From DATLGB01 sp038318085 (GTDB lineage Bacteria > Actinomycetota > Thermoleophilia > Solirubrobacterales > Solirubrobacteraceae), in contig JBBQBV010000059.1 of NCBI GenBank assembly GCA_038318085.1, positions 1 through 20,079 on the forward strand: a stretch of DNA of 20,079 bases, given 5' to 3'. The notes below the pieces were generated by a model. That model was not told the origin of the DNA. It saw only the letters and a program-made list of their open reading frames with translations, and did not search any database. Numbering within the stretch: the stretch's first letter is position 1; each line of letters starts with the position of its first letter. The position numbers were made by a program, and so were the translations under genes. Positions 1 to 6,940 of this stretch are shown piece after piece.

Positions 1-228
1 CTCCATCGGCGTGCCGCCGGCCTCGCGGACGCCCTCCTTGACCCGGGCGGCGAGCGCGCGCAGATGAAAGTTGCAGGGCATCGTCTCGATCCAGGTCGAG
101 GCGACCCCGACGATCGGCTTGCTCAGCGCCTCGGCGTCGAAGCCGATGCCGTACAGGTAGGCGCGCGCGGCCGCGCGAGCGGGCCCGTCGGTGAGCTGAC
201 GGGACCGGTGCTTGACGTCGAAGCTCAT
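1..228 (-). CDS. ilvD: Dihydroxy-acid dehydratase, N-terminal 76 residues (truncated by window edge)
   Basis: IlvD dehydrates 2,3-dihydroxy-3-isovalerate and its methylvalerate analogue in valine, leucine and isoleucine synthesis, using an iron-sulfur cluster, in the cytoplasm. Only the N-terminus is present. It starts MSFDVKHRSRQLTDGPARAA and contains the family's opening landmarks: KPIVGVASTWIETMPCNFHL, in which the Cys belongs to the first cluster-binding region, followed by AARVKEGVREAGGTPME. The ATG (226-228) overlaps the stop codon of the upstream 209-aa gene in an ATGA arrangement, so the two are translationally coupled. The rest of the gene, with the remaining Cys ligands, lies left of the window. 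Identification is by recognition of the conserved N-terminus; the family is sure, and the exact subfamily (IlvD or a sugar-acid dehydratase such as Edd) is slightly less so. Confidence 0.88.
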   Translation of the reverse strand, partial: MSFDVKHRSRQLTDGPARAAARAYLYGIGFDAEALSKPIVGVASTWIETMPCNFHLRALAARVKEGVREAGGTPME

Positions 229-854
229 GTGGGGCCGCTGCCGGAGGTCCGGCTTGGCGCCCGTGCGACGCGCTCGAGGCGCGCGCGTTCCCACTGGCGC
301 AGCCGCCACAGGTCGCGAGCCACCTTGCGCGGATCGATCTGGCGCCCGGGCAGGTGCAGGTTGGCGGAGCTGATCAGCCGGTGCTCGTCGCCCTTGATCC
401 CCATCCACTTGGCCAGGACGTCGTCGGAGTCGGGCAGGCGCACGGACCCGTACGGCCGGGTCTCGTCCGGGAACTCGACGCAGTACTCGTTGAGCAGCTG
501 CCCCGTCTGCGGCAGGTAGGCGACGATCGGCTTGTGCGGGTAGACGAGGTAGGCGTACGGGGCGCCGCCGAGGTCCCAGCCCTCCTCGGGACCGGCGGTC
601 TGGCCGCCCCACATGCGCAGGAACCCGAGGTCGCGGTACATGTCCCACTCCTCGTCGTTGACGCACGAGCGCAGCAGCTCGCGCGCCCGCTGCTCCGCGC
701 GGCGCTCGCGGCCCGGGTCATACGCGGGGACGCCTTCCGCCCGTGCCTCGCGGCGTGCCCTTACGCGCTTCGCGCAGCGCTCGAAGAACGGGATGCACGC
801 CTCCCACAGCAGCGCGATCACGACGATCGCCGACGCGACGAGGGCGGCGAGCAT
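225..854 (-). CDS. Hypothetical 209-aa protein with N-terminal membrane anchor
   Basis: I do not recognise the family. Residues about 1-17 are strongly hydrophobic and uninterrupted by charge, and are followed by an Arg/Lys-rich stretch (KRVRARREARAE). This predicts a single N-terminal membrane anchor with the soluble part on the cytoplasmic side. The remainder (about residues 45-190) is a mixed soluble domain rich in Trp, Tyr and Pro, with no catalytic motif I can name. The ATG follows the stop of the 83-aa gene by 6 nt, and the TGA overlaps the ATG of ilvD by 4 nt, so the three form an operon. A link to branched-chain amino acid synthesis is only positional. Codon use matches the neighbouring genes, which supports a real CDS rather than a shadow. 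Confidence 0.75.
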   Translation of the reverse strand: MLAALVASAIVVIALLWEACIPFFERCAKRVRARREARAEGVPAYDPGRERRAEQRARELLRSCVNDEEWDMYRDLGFLRMWGGQTAGPEEGWDLGGAPYAYLVYPHKPIVAYLPQTGQLLNEYCVEFPDETRPYGSVRLPDSDDVLAKWMGIKGDEHRLISSANLHLPGRQIDPRKVARDLWRLRQWERARLERVARAPSRTSGSGPT

Positions 855-860
855 CCGGGC

Positions 861-1112
861 CTAGCGCGCGCCGCCGGCCGCGCGGGGGAAGAAGATGACC
901 CGGTCGGTTTCGCGCGGGATCTCGTCGAAGGCCTGGACCATCGTGGCTCGCCGCCTGCCCGCGTCGGAGGTGAGCGGAACCGCCGCCCACATCCCCGCGT
1001 CGAGCTGGCGCCGGAACTCCTCGACGAGCGCCTGCTGCTCCTCGGCGACCTCCACATCCCCCTCGGCGATCAGCTGCTCGCCGTGGCCTGGTCGCATGCG
1101 CAGGAACCTCAT
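861..1112 (-). CDS. Small conserved-looking hypothetical protein (83 aa)
   Basis: An 83-residue soluble protein starting MRFLRMRPGHGEQ with no signal peptide or membrane segment. The middle is acidic and helical (EVAEEQQALVEEFRRQL) and the C-terminal third reads AFDEIPRETDRVIFFPRAAG. I cannot assign a function. It is taken as real because an extended -10 promoter lies directly upstream, its stop is 6 nt from the start of the 209-aa gene, and the gene fills an otherwise empty slot in a tight operon leading to ilvD. A second in-frame ATG at residue 6 is a possible alternative start. The small size keeps confidence moderate. Confidence 0.62.
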   Translation of the reverse strand: MRFLRMRPGHGEQLIAEGDVEVAEEQQALVEEFRRQLDAGMWAAVPLTSDAGRRRATMVQAFDEIPRETDRVIFFPRAAGGAR

Positions 1113-1130
1113 CGTCGAGCGATTATGACA
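1113..1130 (-). promoter_or_regulatory. Extended -10 promoter for the 83-aa / 209-aa / ilvD operon
   Basis: On the minus strand the sequence TGTCATAAT gives a near-consensus -10 (CATAAT, 1122-1127) with the TG of an extended -10 element. It lies 9 nt before the ATG of the 83-aa gene, so the predicted mRNA would start 2-3 nt before the ATG. No good -35 is visible at 17 nt, as is common for extended -10 promoters. The box contains the TAA stop codon of thiD (1123-1125), so the promoter overlaps the 3' end of thiD. Confidence 0.55.
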
Positions 1131-1950
1131 GAGGTCTTGCAGCAGCTCGCGGCAGCTGGCGCGCCCGCGACGAGATGTGCAGAGCGTCGACGGGTCCTGC
1201 GCCCTGCCCGATCCCCCGCAGGCCGTGGAGAATCGCGTCGGCCGCGACCGCCCGGGCCGCCCGCGCGGACTCCAGGACGGAGTCGCCGAGAGCGAGGTGC
1301 GCGGCGAGCGCCGAGGAGTGCGTGCAGCCGGAGCCGTGGGACGCGCCGTCGGCGTGGCGGACGCCCGGCAGGACGTGCAGGTGCAGGCCGTCGAAGAGCA
1401 CGTCAGCCGCGTCCCCGCCGTGGCCGCCGGTGACCACCACGTTCGCCGGGCCGAGCTCGTGCAGGGCGAGCGCCAGGGTCTCGGCGTCCCCGTCCGCCCC
1501 CGTGAGGGCGCGGGCCTCCGGGAGGTTGGGCGTGATCACGGTCGCCCGGACGATCAGCAGCTCGACCAGCGCGGCGCGCGCCCGATCCTCGAGCAGGACC
1601 GCACCCGACTCGGAGACCATCACCGGGTCCAGGACGACGGGCGTGGCCGGGTCGAGCAGGTCAAGCGCCGCCGCCACCGCCGCGACCGTCGCCGCCGTGC
1701 CGAGCATGCCAATCTTCACGGCGTCGACGCCGATGTCGTCGCGGACCGCCCGCACCTGCTCGACGATGAACGCCGGCGGGGTGCTGTGGACGCCGATCAC
1801 GCCGACGGTGTTCTGTGCGGTCAGCGCCGTGACCGCCGTCATCCCGTGCACGCCGCAGGCCGCGAACGCCTTCAGGTCGGCCTGGATCCCCGCGCCGGCG
1901 CCGGAGTCCGAGCCGGCAATGGACAGGACGGCGGGCATCCGGGCGGACAT
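1123..1950 (-). CDS. thiD: Hydroxymethylpyrimidine/phosphomethylpyrimidine kinase
   Basis: ThiD phosphorylates hydroxymethylpyrimidine and then its monophosphate with ATP, giving the pyrimidine half of thiamine diphosphate. The 275-aa protein has the ribokinase-fold features of the family: the N-terminal substrate loop (SIAGSDSGAGAGIQADLKAF, residues about 10-29), the TAQNTVGV segment, the KIGMLG motif, LDPVMVSESG, TPNLPEA, and near the C-terminus the anion-hole motif HGSGCTHSSALAAHLA. Length is normal for the family (about 260-280). The ATG at 1950 is preceded by a leaderless-type -10 rather than a ribosome site; a second in-frame ATG four codons later is possible. It sits 75 nt after dprA and has no other thiamine genes beside it here. 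Confidence 0.95.
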   Translation of the reverse strand: MSARMPAVLSIAGSDSGAGAGIQADLKAFAACGVHGMTAVTALTAQNTVGVIGVHSTPPAFIVEQVRAVRDDIGVDAVKIGMLGTAATVAAVAAALDLLDPATPVVLDPVMVSESGAVLLEDRARAALVELLIVRATVITPNLPEARALTGADGDAETLALALHELGPANVVVTGGHGGDAADVLFDGLHLHVLPGVRHADGASHGSGCTHSSALAAHLALGDSVLESARAARAVAADAILHGLRGIGQGAGPVDALHISSRARQLPRAAARPLS

Positions 1951-1963
1951 CCCCGGGAGAGTA
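1951..1963 (-). promoter_or_regulatory. Leaderless-type -10 for thiD
   Basis: TACTCT (1958-1963, minus strand) fits the actinobacterial TANNNT -10 and ends 7 nt before the thiD ATG, placing the transcription start at or next to the start codon. No Shine-Dalgarno or convincing -35 is seen. Confidence 0.45.
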
Positions 1964-2025
1964 GGCGGCGACGGACGGCCGCGGGGACCGTCGGCGGGCG
2001 TACCGACGGCGTTCGCGGTGACAAC

Positions 2026-3156
2026 TCACCCCGCAGCGCGGATGTAGCGCCCGCCGAAGACGCGGCGGACGAGGCCGCGCAGCTCGAGCTCGCCGAGGTC
2101 TCGACTGACGGCAAAGGCCTGTGCCGGGTCGCCGACCAGCTCGGCCAGGGAGCCCTCCCCGCGCTCGATGCACTCGAGCAGGCGCGCCAGCGACGGCTCA
2201 AGCCCGGGCGCCGGGACGACGGGCACGGGCGCCGACGGGCGCCGGCGCGGGCCGGCGCCGACCACGACCCCGGCCGAGACCGCCCCGGCGCCGTGCAACA
2301 GGTCCAGCACGTCTTCCGCGCCGCGGACGAGCTCCGCCCCCGCCTTCATCAACAGGTGCGGCCCGGCCGACATGCGGGAGGTGACCGAGCCGGGCACCGC
2401 GGCGACGAAGCGGCCGAGCTCCAGGGCGAAGTCGGCCGTGATCAACGAGCCTGAGCGCTCGCCGCCCTCGACGACGACGGTGCCCGCCGACAACGCCGCG
2501 ATCAGCCGGTTGCGCGCCGGGAAGGTCCAGCGCCGCGGCGCGAACCCGGGCGGCCACTCGGAGACGACGCAGCCGGCCTCGGCGATGCGGCGGTGCAGCT
2601 GCGCCGCCCGCGCCGGATACGGCCGGTCGGCGCCGGTCGCGAGCACGGCAACCGTGCGCCCGGCCTCCAGCGCGCCCGCGTGCGCGACCGAGTCGATGCC
2701 CATCGCCATGCCCGAGACGACGCTGACGCCCGCGGCGCCGAGCCCGCGAGCAAGCGTCCGAGCGACCTCGAGGCCGTACGGCGTCGGCGTCCGCGCGCCC
2801 ACGACCGCCACGCCCGCGCCGTCCAGCAATGCCGAGTCGCCGGCGAAATGCACGATCGCCGGCGGGTCGGGCAGCTCGCGCAGCCCGGCGGGGAAGGCCG
2901 GCGAGCAGGCGCACAGCGCTCCGAGCCCGGCGGCGGTGAGGCGGTCCAGCGCGAACTCGGCTGAAAACGCCTCGTAGCGCGCGGAGACCTGGGCCACGCC
3001 CGCCCAGCGCAGCAGCTCCTCGTCGGCCAGCGCAAGCAGCTGTGGGCGTCCCCGGCGCAGCCGCCACTCGTGCTCGATGCGTCCGGCCAGCCCGGCGATC
3101 AGCTCCGTCCGCCGCAGGCAGGGCTCGCACGCGTCGAGTGTGGGCGCTGCCGTCAT
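2026..3156 (-). CDS. dprA: DNA-processing protein A (DprA/Smf)
   Basis: DprA binds incoming single-stranded DNA and loads RecA during natural transformation; it is also common in species not known to be competent. The 376-aa protein has a short N-terminal helical region beginning with a CEPC pair (residues about 10-13). The central Rossmann-like DNA-binding domain (about 95-290) shows GARTPTPYG, VSGMAMGIDSVAHAGAL, FPARNRLIAALS, VVVEGGERSGSLITADFALE and AVPGSVTS. A C-terminal winged-helix DprA_WH-like domain ends GGRYIRAAG. Its ATG overlaps the comM stop by 4 nt (ATGA), so it is co-translated with comM. Length and domain order are normal. Confidence 0.95.
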   Translation of the reverse strand: MTAAPTLDACEPCLRRTELIAGLAGRIEHEWRLRRGRPQLLALADEELLRWAGVAQVSARYEAFSAEFALDRLTAAGLGALCACSPAFPAGLRELPDPPAIVHFAGDSALLDGAGVAVVGARTPTPYGLEVARTLARGLGAAGVSVVSGMAMGIDSVAHAGALEAGRTVAVLATGADRPYPARAAQLHRRIAEAGCVVSEWPPGFAPRRWTFPARNRLIAALSAGTVVVEGGERSGSLITADFALELGRFVAAVPGSVTSRMSAGPHLLMKAGAELVRGAEDVLDLLHGAGAVSAGVVVGAGPRRRPSAPVPVVPAPGLEPSLARLLECIERGEGSLAELVGDPAQAFAVSRDLGELELRGLVRRVFGGRYIRAAG

Positions 3157-4667
3157 GCCGCGAGCGCGGCGGGAGCCGTATCCGCGCGCAGGATCAGGGC
3201 GGCCGTGACGTGCTCCGGGCCCACCTCGGTGCTCGCCTGCAGGTCGGCGATGGTCCGCGCCACGCGCAGCACCCGGTGGTGCCCGCGGGCGCTGAGTCCT
3301 AGGGTGTCGTGCAGCTCGAACAGCCGCCGCCGCGCGCTCGGCGTGATGCGCGCGAGCTCACGCAGCATCGCGGGGGTCATGTGGGCGTTGCAGGTCGCCG
3401 AGGTCCCGCGCAGGCGCAGCGCCTGGCGCTCGCGCGCGGCCACGACCTGCTCGCGCACGCTCTCCGACGACGGCGCGCCGTCGTCGCGCAGCCCGGCGGC
3501 CGTCGGGCGCCTGACGTGCAGCGTGATGTCGATGCGGTCCAGCAGCGGCCCGGACAGCCGCCGGTCGTGGCGCGCCCGCTCGGCGCCCGTGCAGCGGCAG
3601 CGCTCGTCGCCCAGGCCGCACGGGCACGGATTCGACGCGGCGACGAGCATCGCCCGCGTGGGAAAGGTCAGCACGCGCTGAGAGCGCACGACGATCACGC
3701 GCCCGTCCTCCAGCGGCTGGCGCAGCGCCTCCAGCGTGTTGCGCGAGAACTCCGAGAGCTCGTCGAGAAACAGCACGCCGTTGTGGGCGAGGGTGATCTC
3801 CCCCGGCTTCGGCGTCGTTCCCCCGCCGACCAGCCCCGAGGGCGAGATCAGGTGATGCGGCGCGCGGAAGGGGCGGTCGCGCACCAGGCCGCGACCCTCG
3901 TGCAGCCCGGCGATCGAGTGGATGCGGGTGACCGCGATGGCCTCCTCGCGCGTCATCGGCGGCAACAGCGTGGGCAGCCGGCGGGCGATCATCGTCTTGC
4001 CGGTGCCGGGCGGGCCGTGCAGGAAGAGGTTGTGCGCGCCGGCCACGGCGATCGTCACGGCGTTCATGATGCCGGCGTGTCCGCGCACGTCGCGCAGGTC
4101 CGGCGCCTCGGGATCGGCGGCGGGCGCGGGCGTGGCAGCCGGGGCGAGCGGGTCGGCCTGCCCGCGAAGCACGGCCACCGCGTGCGCGAGCGACTCGCTC
4201 CCGAGGACGTGGAGGTCCTGAACCAGCGTCGCCTCCGCCGCCCGCGACGCCGGCAGCACAAGTCGCGTCAGCCCGTGCCAGCGCGCGCCCTGGGCGATGG
4301 CGAGGGCCCCGCGGATGGCGCGCAGGTCGCCGTTGAGCGACAGCTCCCCCGCCACGGCGCAGGTGCGCAGCGCCTGCGGATCGAGCTGTCCGCTCGCCCC
4401 CAGCACGGCGAGCGCCAGCGGCAGGTCGAAGTGCGGGCCCTCCTTGCGCAGGTAGGCCGGCGCGAGGTTGACCGTGATCCGCTTCTGCGGGAACTCGAAG
4501 CCGCTGTTGGTGATCGCCGCGCGCACGCGCTCGCGCGCCTCGCGGACCGACTTGTCGGCCAACCCGACCACGTTGAAGGCCGGCAGCCCCACGCGGATGT
4601 CGGCCTCCACGATGACGCGGCGCGTGTCCACCCCGTCGATCGCGAAGCTGACGACCTGGGCGAGCAG
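3153..4667 (-). CDS. comM: ComM/YifB-family Mg chelatase-like AAA+ ATPase, probable CTG start
   Basis: ComM is a hexameric AAA+ helicase that drives branch migration of recombination intermediates during transformation. The protein has the N-terminal ChlI-type domain (LPAFNVVGLADKSVREARER, VNLAPAYLRKEG), Walker A GPPGTGKT (residues 218-225 counting from the CTG), Walker B VLFLDEL (about 298-304), a four-Cys cluster (NPCPCG then CRC, about 347-359), LLDRID and a C-terminal Mg_chelatase_C domain. The first ATG/GTG/TTG in frame is the GTG at 4629-4631, but the 12 codons before it encode LLAQVVSFAIDG, matching the usual family N-terminus (MLA-V-SFAIDGVDTRR). The codon directly after the yraN TAG is CTG (4665-4667), with an AGGGGG ribosome site 8 nt upstream. 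I therefore choose the CTG start (504 aa). It overlaps dprA by 4 nt. Confidence 0.93.
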   Translation of the reverse strand: MLAQVVSFAIDGVDTRRVIVEADIRVGLPAFNVVGLADKSVREARERVRAAITNSGFEFPQKRITVNLAPAYLRKEGPHFDLPLALAVLGASGQLDPQALRTCAVAGELSLNGDLRAIRGALAIAQGARWHGLTRLVLPASRAAEATLVQDLHVLGSESLAHAVAVLRGQADPLAPAATPAPAADPEAPDLRDVRGHAGIMNAVTIAVAGAHNLFLHGPPGTGKTMIARRLPTLLPPMTREEAIAVTRIHSIAGLHEGRGLVRDRPFRAPHHLISPSGLVGGGTTPKPGEITLAHNGVLFLDELSEFSRNTLEALRQPLEDGRVIVVRSQRVLTFPTRAMLVAASNPCPCGLGDERCRCTGAERARHDRRLSGPLLDRIDITLHVRRPTAAGLRDDGAPSSESVREQVVAARERQALRLRGTSATCNAHMTPAMLRELARITPSARRRLFELHDTLGLSARGHHRVLRVARTIADLQASTEVGPEHVTAALILRADTAPAALAA

Positions 4668-5039
4668 CTAAAACGCCCCCTGGAGATGCTCGAGCGAGAC
4701 CAGGTCCCCCGCCGCGTCGACCAGCACGCCGACCGCGTCGAAGCGCAGCTCCTCGTAGAACGGCCGCTCCGGCTCAGCCTCGGCCAGCCAGGCCGCACCC
4801 ATCCGCCGGACCTGGTTCTGCTTGGCCTCCCCGAGCGCGTCGAACGGCTGCCCGCAGCCGGCGCGCCGCGTCTTGACCTCCGCGAACACGAGCAGCGGCC
4901 CGTCGCAGACGACCAGGTCGAGCTCCCCGAAGCGGGTGCGGTGGCGGCGTGCGAGGACCTCGAAGCCGAGGCGCTCGAAATGGCGGGCGGCGAACGCCTC
5001 CCCGGCGAGGCCGAGTGCGTGGCGGCGGTCGGTGGTCAC
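4668..5039 (-). CDS. yraN: UPF0102 (YraN) endonuclease-like protein
   Basis: The 123-aa protein belongs to UPF0102/YraN, a restriction-endonuclease-like fold family whose cellular role is not settled; it often sits with comM and dprA. Visible core motifs are GxxGEAFAARHFERLGFEVLA, then GELDLVV followed by VFAEVKTRR (E...D...ExK nuclease-type residues, about 37-57), and FDAVGV. Length is typical (about 115-130). The start is GTG (5037-5039); upstream there is a promoter but no ribosome site, consistent with a leaderless mRNA. Its TAG stop is followed with no gap by the presumed CTG start of comM, and both are in the same reading frame. Confidence 0.93.
   Translation of the reverse strand: MTTDRRHALGLAGEAFAARHFERLGFEVLARRHRTRFGELDLVVCDGPLLVFAEVKTRRAGCGQPFDALGEAKQNQVRRMGAAWLAEAEPERPFYEELRFDAVGVLVDAAGDLVSLEHLQGAF
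4676..4681 (-). promoter_or_regulatory. Ribosome binding site supporting the comM CTG start
   Basis: AGGGGG on the minus strand lies inside the last codons of yraN, 8 nt before the CTG at 4665-4667 and 44 nt before the next usable start (GTG 4629-4631). The spacing favours initiation at CTG. Confidence 0.5.
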
Positions 5040-5076
5040 AGGTCCGCAAGCTACGGACGACCCCGTGACAGGTCAG
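5040..5076 (-). promoter_or_regulatory. Promoter of the yraN-comM-dprA operon
   Basis: The minus strand carries CTGACC (5071-5076) as a -35, a spacer of exactly 17 bp, and TAGCTT (5048-5053) as a -10 of the TANNNT type. The -10 ends 8 nt before the yraN GTG, so transcription should start at or within about 2 nt of the start codon. This is the best-formed promoter I see in the window. Confidence 0.6.
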
Positions 5077-5102
5077 TACGTGGGTGTGACGACTCTGTGC
5101 CG

Positions 5103-5124
5103 ATTCACAGCGCAAGCTGTGAAT
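5103..5124. repeat. Perfect 9-bp inverted repeat with 4-nt loop at the rnhB stop codon
   Basis: ATTCACAGC (5103-5111) and GCTGTGAAT (5116-5124) are exact inverted copies around GCAA. The repeat covers the last rnhB codons and its TGA (5105-5107) and lies 26 bp upstream of the yraN -35. There is no T tract after it on the minus strand, so it is not a classical intrinsic terminator. It could end or stabilise the rnhB transcript, or be an operator for yraN. Confidence 0.5.
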
Positions 5125-5806
5125 ACGCCACCGACTGAAACGACAGCCGGTGCAGGGGCGAGACGCCGTGCAGCTCGATCGCCGCGCGATGCTCCGGCGT
5201 CGAGTAGCCCACGTGGGTCTCGAACTCCCAGTGCGGATAGCGCTCGGCGACCCGCTGCATGTAGCGGTCGCGCGACACCTTCGCGATCACCGAGGCCGCG
5301 GCGATCGCCGCGCTCGTCGCGTCCCCGCCCACCAGCGGCCGCTGCTCGAAGCCCGTCGGCGGGACCGGGAAGCCATCCGACAGGCACAGGCAGCCGGGGA
5401 CCCCGACCCGCCGCAGGCAGTCGCTCAGCGCCGCCAGGTTGGTGACGTGCAGGCCGCGGGCGTCGATGCCGCGCGCGCACCGCGAGGTGACCGTCACCCG
5501 AGTGGCGATGCGCATGACGCGCGGGTACAGCTCCTCGCGCATCTCGGCGGTGTGCTGCTTTGAGTCGTTGAGCGCCGACAGCGCCCGCAGGTCTGACAGC
5601 GTGAGCTTCTCGAGGTCGAAGAGGACCGCGGCGGCCACGAGCGGGCCGGCCAGGCAGCCCCGCCCGGCCTCGTCGGCGCCGGCGACAAAGCGCACGCCCA
5701 GCTCGCGGTCGTAGCGGAACAGCCGCGACCCGGACGAGCGCCTGCGGCGGCGCCGCTTAGAGGAGCCCGATGCGGCCGGGCGGCCAGTAGGTGGCAAAGG
5801 CTCCAC
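5105..5806 (-). CDS. rnhB: Ribonuclease HII
   Basis: RNase HII cuts the RNA strand of RNA-DNA hybrids and removes single misincorporated ribonucleotides. The protein has the catalytic opening GADEAGRG, then GPLVAAAVLF, LNDSKQ, SRCARGIDARGLHVTNLAAL, LSDGFPVP, the GDATSAAIAAASVIAKVSRD block and GYSTPEHRAAI; the Asp/Glu metal ligands in GADEAGRG, SDG and SRD are intact. The start is uncertain. The frame opens inside lepB: a GTG at 5863 would overlap lepB by 107 nt, the GTG at 5806 used here by 50 nt. A run of six Arg after SSK (about 15-20 residues into this version) precedes the fold. It is the last gene of the rpsP operon. Confidence 0.93.
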   Translation of the reverse strand: MEPLPPTGRPAASGSSKRRRRRRSSGSRLFRYDRELGVRFVAGADEAGRGCLAGPLVAAAVLFDLEKLTLSDLRALSALNDSKQHTAEMREELYPRVMRIATRVTVTSRCARGIDARGLHVTNLAALSDCLRRVGVPGCLCLSDGFPVPPTGFEQRPLVGGDATSAAIAAASVIAKVSRDRYMQRVAERYPHWEFETHVGYSTPEHRAAIELHGVSPLHRLSFQSVAYSQLAL

Positions 5807-6362
5807 CGATGATCCACTTGTCGGGAACGGGGCCCCAGAACCGGCTGTCGTCGGATGAGCCACGGTTGTCGCCCATCATGAAGTAGTGCCCGGCGGGAAT
5901 CGTGACCTCGCGCGGGAAGCTGCACCCACCCGCCGGGCTGCACGGCTTGGTGAACGGCTCGCTGGCCTCCCTGCCGTTGCGGTAGACGTGCCCGCCGACG
6001 ATCTTCAGGCGGTCGCCCGGCCCGGCGACGACGCGCTTGATGAAGTTCTCCCCGTCGGGGATCGGCACCTCCTTCAGGCAGACCTGCCCGCGCGGGGGCA
6101 ACACGCCGCACTGCCCTTGCTGGGCGCCCCGGGGCGGATGGAACACGACGACGTCGCCGACGGCCGGCTTGGAGAAGCTGTGGCCGATCCGGTTGACGAG
6201 CACGCGCTGGCCGACCCTGAGCGTCGGCAGCATCGAGCCGCTGGGGATGCGGTACGGCTTGATCAGGAACTTCTGGATGCCGAGGGCCAGGCCGAGCGCG
6301 ACGGCCACGATCAGCACAAGCTCAAGCAGCGAGCCGGCGGTGGACTGGGGCTTCTTTACCAC
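5757..6362 (-). CDS. lepB: Signal peptidase I
   Basis: Type I signal peptidase removes signal peptides from exported proteins on the outer face of the membrane. The 201-aa protein has one N-terminal membrane segment (about residues 12-30, LLELVLIVAVALGLALGI), box B with the catalytic Ser (IPSGSMLPTL, Ser43), box D with the catalytic Lys (FIKRVVAGPGD, Lys109) and box E (GDNRGSSDDSR). The GTG at 6360-6362 is chosen because it directly precedes VKKPQSTAGS and the membrane segment; the open frame continues upstream only as a shadow of rplS. The gene lies 20 nt after rplS. A Cys-containing insert (QCGVLPPRGQVC, about 84-95) and a second Cys pair (about 143-149) may form disulfides. Confidence 0.95.
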   Translation of the reverse strand: MVKKPQSTAGSLLELVLIVAVALGLALGIQKFLIKPYRIPSGSMLPTLRVGQRVLVNRIGHSFSKPAVGDVVVFHPPRGAQQGQCGVLPPRGQVCLKEVPIPDGENFIKRVVAGPGDRLKIVGGHVYRNGREASEPFTKPCSPAGGCSFPREVTIPAGHYFMMGDNRGSSDDSRFWGPVPDKWIIGGAFATYWPPGRIGLL

Positions 6363-6382
6363 CCGTGAGACCCCGCGGGAGG

Positions 6383-6901
6383 CTAGGACTCGTCGACGGA
6401 GGCAGCGGGAGCGGCGGCCTCGGCGACAGGGGCGTCGACGGCCGCTTCGACGGCTGCAGCCTCCTCGACGATCTCCGGCTCGTCTGCGGCATGCCCCTCG
6501 GCGTCGACGGCCACGGGCGCGTGCAGCAGCCCGGTCTCGACGACCTCCTCCGGCCCGACGTACCGGCGCTCGCGCACGCGGGCGGACTTGCCGACGCGGC
6601 CGCGAAGGTAGTAGAGCTTCGCCCGGCGCACGTCCCCGCGGGCGGCGACCTCGATGCGCTCGATCTTCGGCGAGTGCAGCGGAAAGGTGCGCTCCACGCC
6701 GACGCCGAAGGACTGCTTGCGCACGGTGAACGTCTCGCGGACGCCCTCCCCCTGGCGCTTGATCACGACGCCCTCGAACACCTGGGTCCGGCGACGCGTC
6801 CCCTCGATGACCTGGAAGTGCACGCGGACGCGGTCGCCGGCGTGAAACTGGGGCACGCGCCGCAGCTGCTGGCGCTCGAGCTGTTCGATGACGATGCTCA
6901 T
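6383..6901 (-). CDS. rplS: 50S ribosomal protein L19 with extended acidic tail
   Basis: L19 sits at the 30S-50S interface. Residues 1-118 are a standard L19: HAGDRVRVHFQVIEGTRRR, QVFEGVVI, GVGVERTFPLHSPKIERIEV, RRAKLYYLRGRVGKSARVRE. The family usually ends near here (about 115-120 aa), but this protein continues for about 55 residues rich in Ala, Glu, Val and Asp with no basic residues, so it is probably disordered and acidic. The ATG at 6899-6901 matches the family N-terminus; there is no ribosome site, but a hairpin lies just upstream. It follows trmD by 53 nt. Confidence 0.95.
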   Translation of the reverse strand: MSIVIEQLERQQLRRVPQFHAGDRVRVHFQVIEGTRRRTQVFEGVVIKRQGEGVRETFTVRKQSFGVGVERTFPLHSPKIERIEVAARGDVRRAKLYYLRGRVGKSARVRERRYVGPEEVVETGLLHAPVAVDAEGHAADEPEIVEEAAAVEAAVDAPVAEAAAPAASVDES

Positions 6902-6913
6902 GGCGAAGAAGAA

Positions 6914-6940
6914 CCCGCGGAGGCGACATGCCGACGCGGG
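6914..6940 (-). promoter_or_regulatory. Small hairpin followed by a pyrimidine tract before rplS
   Basis: On the minus strand CCCGCG and CGCGGG (6-bp stem, about 15-nt loop) are followed directly by TTCTTCTTC, ending 3 nt before the rplS ATG. It lies in the 53-nt trmD-rplS gap and looks like an attenuator or translational control element. The stem is short and the call is weak. Confidence 0.25.

Noticed and set aside
1177..2454. 425-aa open frame on the plus strand
   Set aside because: Antisense to thiD and dprA, low-complexity Arg/Gly composition, no recognisable domain.
3309..5138. 609-aa open frame on the plus strand
   Set aside because: Antisense to comM and yraN; Arg/Gln/His-rich sequence with no motif, a typical GC-rich shadow frame.
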